Source: Succinatimonas sp. UBA7265 (GTDB lineage: Bacteria > Pseudomonadota > Gammaproteobacteria > Enterobacterales > Succinivibrionaceae). From it: a DNA stretch of 7,511 nt. The stretch lies in the NCBI GenBank assembly GCA_002473165.1, contig DKSD01000087.1, positions 1 through 7,511 on the forward strand. Reading direction: 5' to 3'. Below the pieces are notes generated by a model, which had not been told where the DNA came from, ran no database searches, and saw nothing but the letters and a program-made list of their open reading frames with translations. Below are positions 6,059-7,511 of the stretch, in pieces. Numbering within the stretch: the first letter of the stretch is position 1; each line of letters opens with the position of its first letter. The position numbers were made by a program, and so were the translations under genes.

Positions 6059-6123
6059 AACTTTCCGGCCCGCCCGCACATTCTGCTGCCTGAAAGCGTG
6101 CTTTAATTCCTGTGCCGGCCTTA

Positions 6124-6130
6124 AAGGAGG
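6124..6130 (+). promoter_or_regulatory. strong Shine-Dalgarno of the 375-aa gene
   Basis: AAGGAGG is an almost ideal ribosome binding site with a 7-base spacer to the ATG at 6138. It fixes the start and indicates efficient translation once the leader is transcribed. Confidence 0.85.
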
Positions 6131-6137
6131 ACTGAAC

Positions 6138-7265
6138 ATGCGCGCTGATGAATTCAAAAAACTGCTCTCCCAAACCAAGCGTGAGACGCTCATTGAGATC
6201 GCCGTTGAAATCTACAAGAAGATCCCGACCAGAGAGCGCAGCGCCGGGATAGACGAGATCATCCGCCTTAAGGCCTCGGGCGAGGACAAGAAAGCGCAAA
6301 AGCGCGCCAAAGAACTCATCGCCCCGGAGGCGCTCGCCGCCGCGTTTGACCAGTATGCCGACGATGTCCGCCAGGGCGTTTACTACACCGATCGCGCCGT
6401 GCTCAAGACCCAGGGCAGGAGCTGGAAAAAAGATCTCGACGCCCTGATGAAATCCATAAAAGCCGTGCCCGCGGATCCCGAACTTTGCGAGAAGATCGGC
6501 GCTGCCGCATGGAATGCCTACCGCGCCCTGCTCCTGGGCTCAAGGCTTAAACGCTGCCTGCCCGGGATCAAATACTTTGAGTGGTTTTACGGCTTTGGCA
6601 AGGACATGGCGCTCGCGGCTCTGTCATGCGCCTTTTCACAGCAGGAACCCTCGCGGGAACTGTTTGACAAGGCTCTGAAGAATTATCTCATCCCCTCGCT
6701 CTACCCTTTCCAGATCATCCGCCTGGGCAGCAACGAACTGTACCGCAGCTATGACGACAGCAAATATGCCGCTGCGGTGTTTTTGGGCTTTTTTGAAAAA
6801 GATCTGCAAAACGAAGAACTGAAAAAAGCCGCCTGTGATGCGATGTGCAGCTGCTTTGGCAAATATGTGAAGGACATGTTCGCGGTGCGCAGCATGTCTG
6901 ACAAAGACTGCAGGTTAGTCTTTCAGGAGGGGCGCGAGAACACCTACCACTGCTACCACAATCTGATCCTCAGATGGCAGATGATGATGATGTTCATCAT
7001 CACCGCACAGTTAGACGGCGACGGCATCGAGTACACCGGCAAACTGTGCGACGTCATCCTCAAGGCGCGCTCCACGTCCCTTACTGAAACACTCTACCAG
7101 CAGCGTTTTAACCTCGATCGCTACGATGATGCCGTAAAGCACATCCAAGAGGTGCTCAAGGACAGAGTCAAAAAAGATCCGGGCCTTGCCAAACTGCTTA
7201 AGGCTGAGGAAAAGCGCGATTACGACGTGATCTTCGCGCTGCAGCGCAACCGCGACACTTACTGA
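6138..7265 (+). CDS. unrecognised 375-aa helical protein
   Basis: I do not recognise this family. The product is basic-to-neutral, rich in K, E, A and L, and reads as almost entirely alpha-helical, with no signal peptide. The first 30 residues (FKKLLSQTKRETLIEIAVEI from residue 6) look like a short helical module, followed by a charged linker (about 31-60). A middle region has many aromatics (YFEWFYGFGKDMALA, 146-160). Residues 232-239 hold a cysteine cluster (ACDAMCSC), and WQMMMMF at 280-286 is an odd run of four methionines. The single hydrophobic stretch there is too short and polar-flanked for a confident membrane helix. It could be a helical-repeat scaffold, but no repeat unit is clear. 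Codon use matches neighbouring genes and the ribosome binding site is excellent, so the gene is surely expressed. It lies 202 bases after the ATPase-nuclease gene on the same strand; a functional link is inference only. Confidence 0.88.
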   Translation: MRADEFKKLLSQTKRETLIEIAVEIYKKIPTRERSAGIDEIIRLKASGEDKKAQKRAKELIAPEALAAAFDQYADDVRQGVYYTDRAVLKTQGRSWKKDLDALMKSIKAVPADPELCEKIGAAAWNAYRALLLGSRLKRCLPGIKYFEWFYGFGKDMALAALSCAFSQQEPSRELFDKALKNYLIPSLYPFQIIRLGSNELYRSYDDSKYAAAVFLGFFEKDLQNEELKKAACDAMCSCFGKYVKDMFAVRSMSDKDCRLVFQEGRENTYHCYHNLILRWQMMMMFIITAQLDGDGIEYTGKLCDVILKARSTSLTETLYQQRFNLDRYDDAVKHIQEVLKDRVKKDPGLAKLLKAEEKRDYDVIFALQRNRDTY

Positions 7266-7272
7266 ATCTTTC

Positions 7273-7286
7273 CTGCCGCCCGGCAG
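7273..7286. repeat. CTGCCG/CGGCAG hairpin after the 375-aa gene
   Basis: CTGCCG (7273-7278) and CGGCAG (7281-7286) are perfectly complementary with a 2-base spacer, 7 bases after the stop. There is no T-tract. The 12-base word TCTTTCCTGCCG that forms its left side recurs at 7353-7364. Confidence 0.4.
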
Positions 7287-7329
7287 CGCAGCCGGACCTG
7301 AGCCTGATTTAAACGAAAGCGTCGTCCTT

Positions 7330-7357
7330 GCGCCGCCGCAGGCGGCGCTGTTTCTTT
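7330..7357 (+). terminator. GC-rich hairpin, probable terminator of the 375-aa gene
   Basis: GCGCCGCC (7330-7337) and GGCGGCGC (7341-7348) form a perfect 8-bp stem with a GCA loop. TGTTTCTTT follows, which is T-rich though interrupted. It lies 65 bases after the stop of the 375-aa gene on the plus strand. Confidence 0.55.
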
Positions 7358-7428
7358 CCTGCCGGGCAAAATCCCTGTTCGTCTCCCCTGACAGCGCTCC
7401 GAAACCTGACTTTAGCCTGAATAGCGTT

Positions 7429-7484
7429 AAAAAAAGCGCCAAACCCGTTGATGCAGCACGGTTTGGCGCTCTTTAAGTTTTTTT
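7429..7484 (-). terminator. strong bidirectional rho-independent terminator
   Basis: AGCGCCAAACC (7435-7445) pairs with GGTTTGGCGCT (7460-7470), an 11-bp stem. Read on the minus strand it is followed at once by seven T residues (A-tract 7429-7435), which is a textbook terminator. On the plus strand it is followed by CTTTAAG and seven T residues, which is less ideal. It therefore mainly serves a gene entering from the right edge on the minus strand. A possible stop of that gene (TAA) lies at 7503-7505. It also backs up termination of the 375-aa gene. Confidence 0.8.
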
Positions 7485-7511
7485 GGATTGTAAGTGGTCG
7501 TTTTACAGCCA

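Larger units (their letters stand above)
5936..6137 (+). promoter_or_regulatory. structured leader before the 375-aa gene
   Basis: This 202-base gap has no gene but several inverted repeats. An imperfect hairpin lies at 5969-5992 (AGAA/TTCT plus CC/GG pairs). TTGGC (6032-6036) can pair either with GCCAA upstream (6011-6015) or with GCCAA downstream (6043-6047). A further TGCCA/TGGCA stem (6010-6014/6025-6029) competes with the first option. CAAATC/GATTTG (6045-6050/6053-6058) is a perfect inverted repeat with a 2-base spacer. A weak promoter candidate is TTGAAC (6056-6061) with CATTCT (6079-6084) at 17 bases. No T-tract terminator ends the upstream gene. Confidence 0.4.

Noticed and set aside
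7011..7442. Minus-strand open frame of 143 codons at the right end
   Set aside because: It starts inside the terminator hairpin (loop/stem region) and lies antisense to the 375-aa gene; composition is not protein-like.
1..7511. Insertion sequence, prophage or CRISPR array
   Set aside because: No transposase, integrase or phage protein, no long terminal inverted repeats and no regularly spaced repeats were seen on either strand.

Overview
The window carries seven protein-coding loci: six intact genes and one gene remnant. It has no rRNA, tRNA, CRISPR array or recognisable transposase. Most of the DNA is moderately GC-rich with GC-ending codons. The leftmost ~600 bases are clearly more AT-rich. 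A PAS-GGDEF signalling protein together with two ATPase/nuclease-like families common in gut and rumen anaerobes suggests an anaerobic host-associated bacterium. A Succinivibrionaceae-like gammaproteobacterium is my best guess, but it is tentative because no marker gene is present.

Layout. (1) 9-555, minus strand: a two-gene AT-rich cassette made of an unrecognised 94-aa protein followed by a DUF4160 protein, behind an extended -10 promoter. (2) 616-972, plus strand: a GC-rich open frame with no usable start, read as the 3' remnant of a broken gene. (3) 973-1299: no gene, but a 10-bp tandem repeat, an AT inverted repeat, a rho-independent terminator and a long imperfect hairpin. (4) 1300-2571, minus: a diguanylate cyclase with a degenerate receiver-like N-terminus, a PAS domain and a canonical GGDEF domain lacking the inhibitory site. 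(5) 2765-3961, minus: an AAA_14/DUF4143 ATPase. (6) 3962-4177: a divergent intergenic region with several palindromes. (7) 4178-5935, plus: an AAA-ATPase-like protein with a C-terminal PD-(D/E)XK nuclease-like domain. (8) 5936-6137: a structured leader. (9) 6138-7265, plus: a 375-aa protein I do not recognise, with a very good ribosome binding site. (10) 7266-7511: hairpins, ending in a strong terminator that works best on the minus strand and so predicts a convergent gene to the right.

How the genes relate. The clearest grouping is the divergent pair of P-loop ATPases that share a palindrome-rich control region, with the unknown 375-aa gene downstream on the plus strand. Both ATPase families join an NTPase to a restriction-endonuclease-fold tail. 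Such genes behave as mobile accessory genes with suspected roles in conflict or DNA handling, but their function is not established. The cyclase makes the second messenger c-di-GMP and has no visible functional link to the ATPases. The DUF4160 pair resembles a small accessory module that may have interrupted an older gene.
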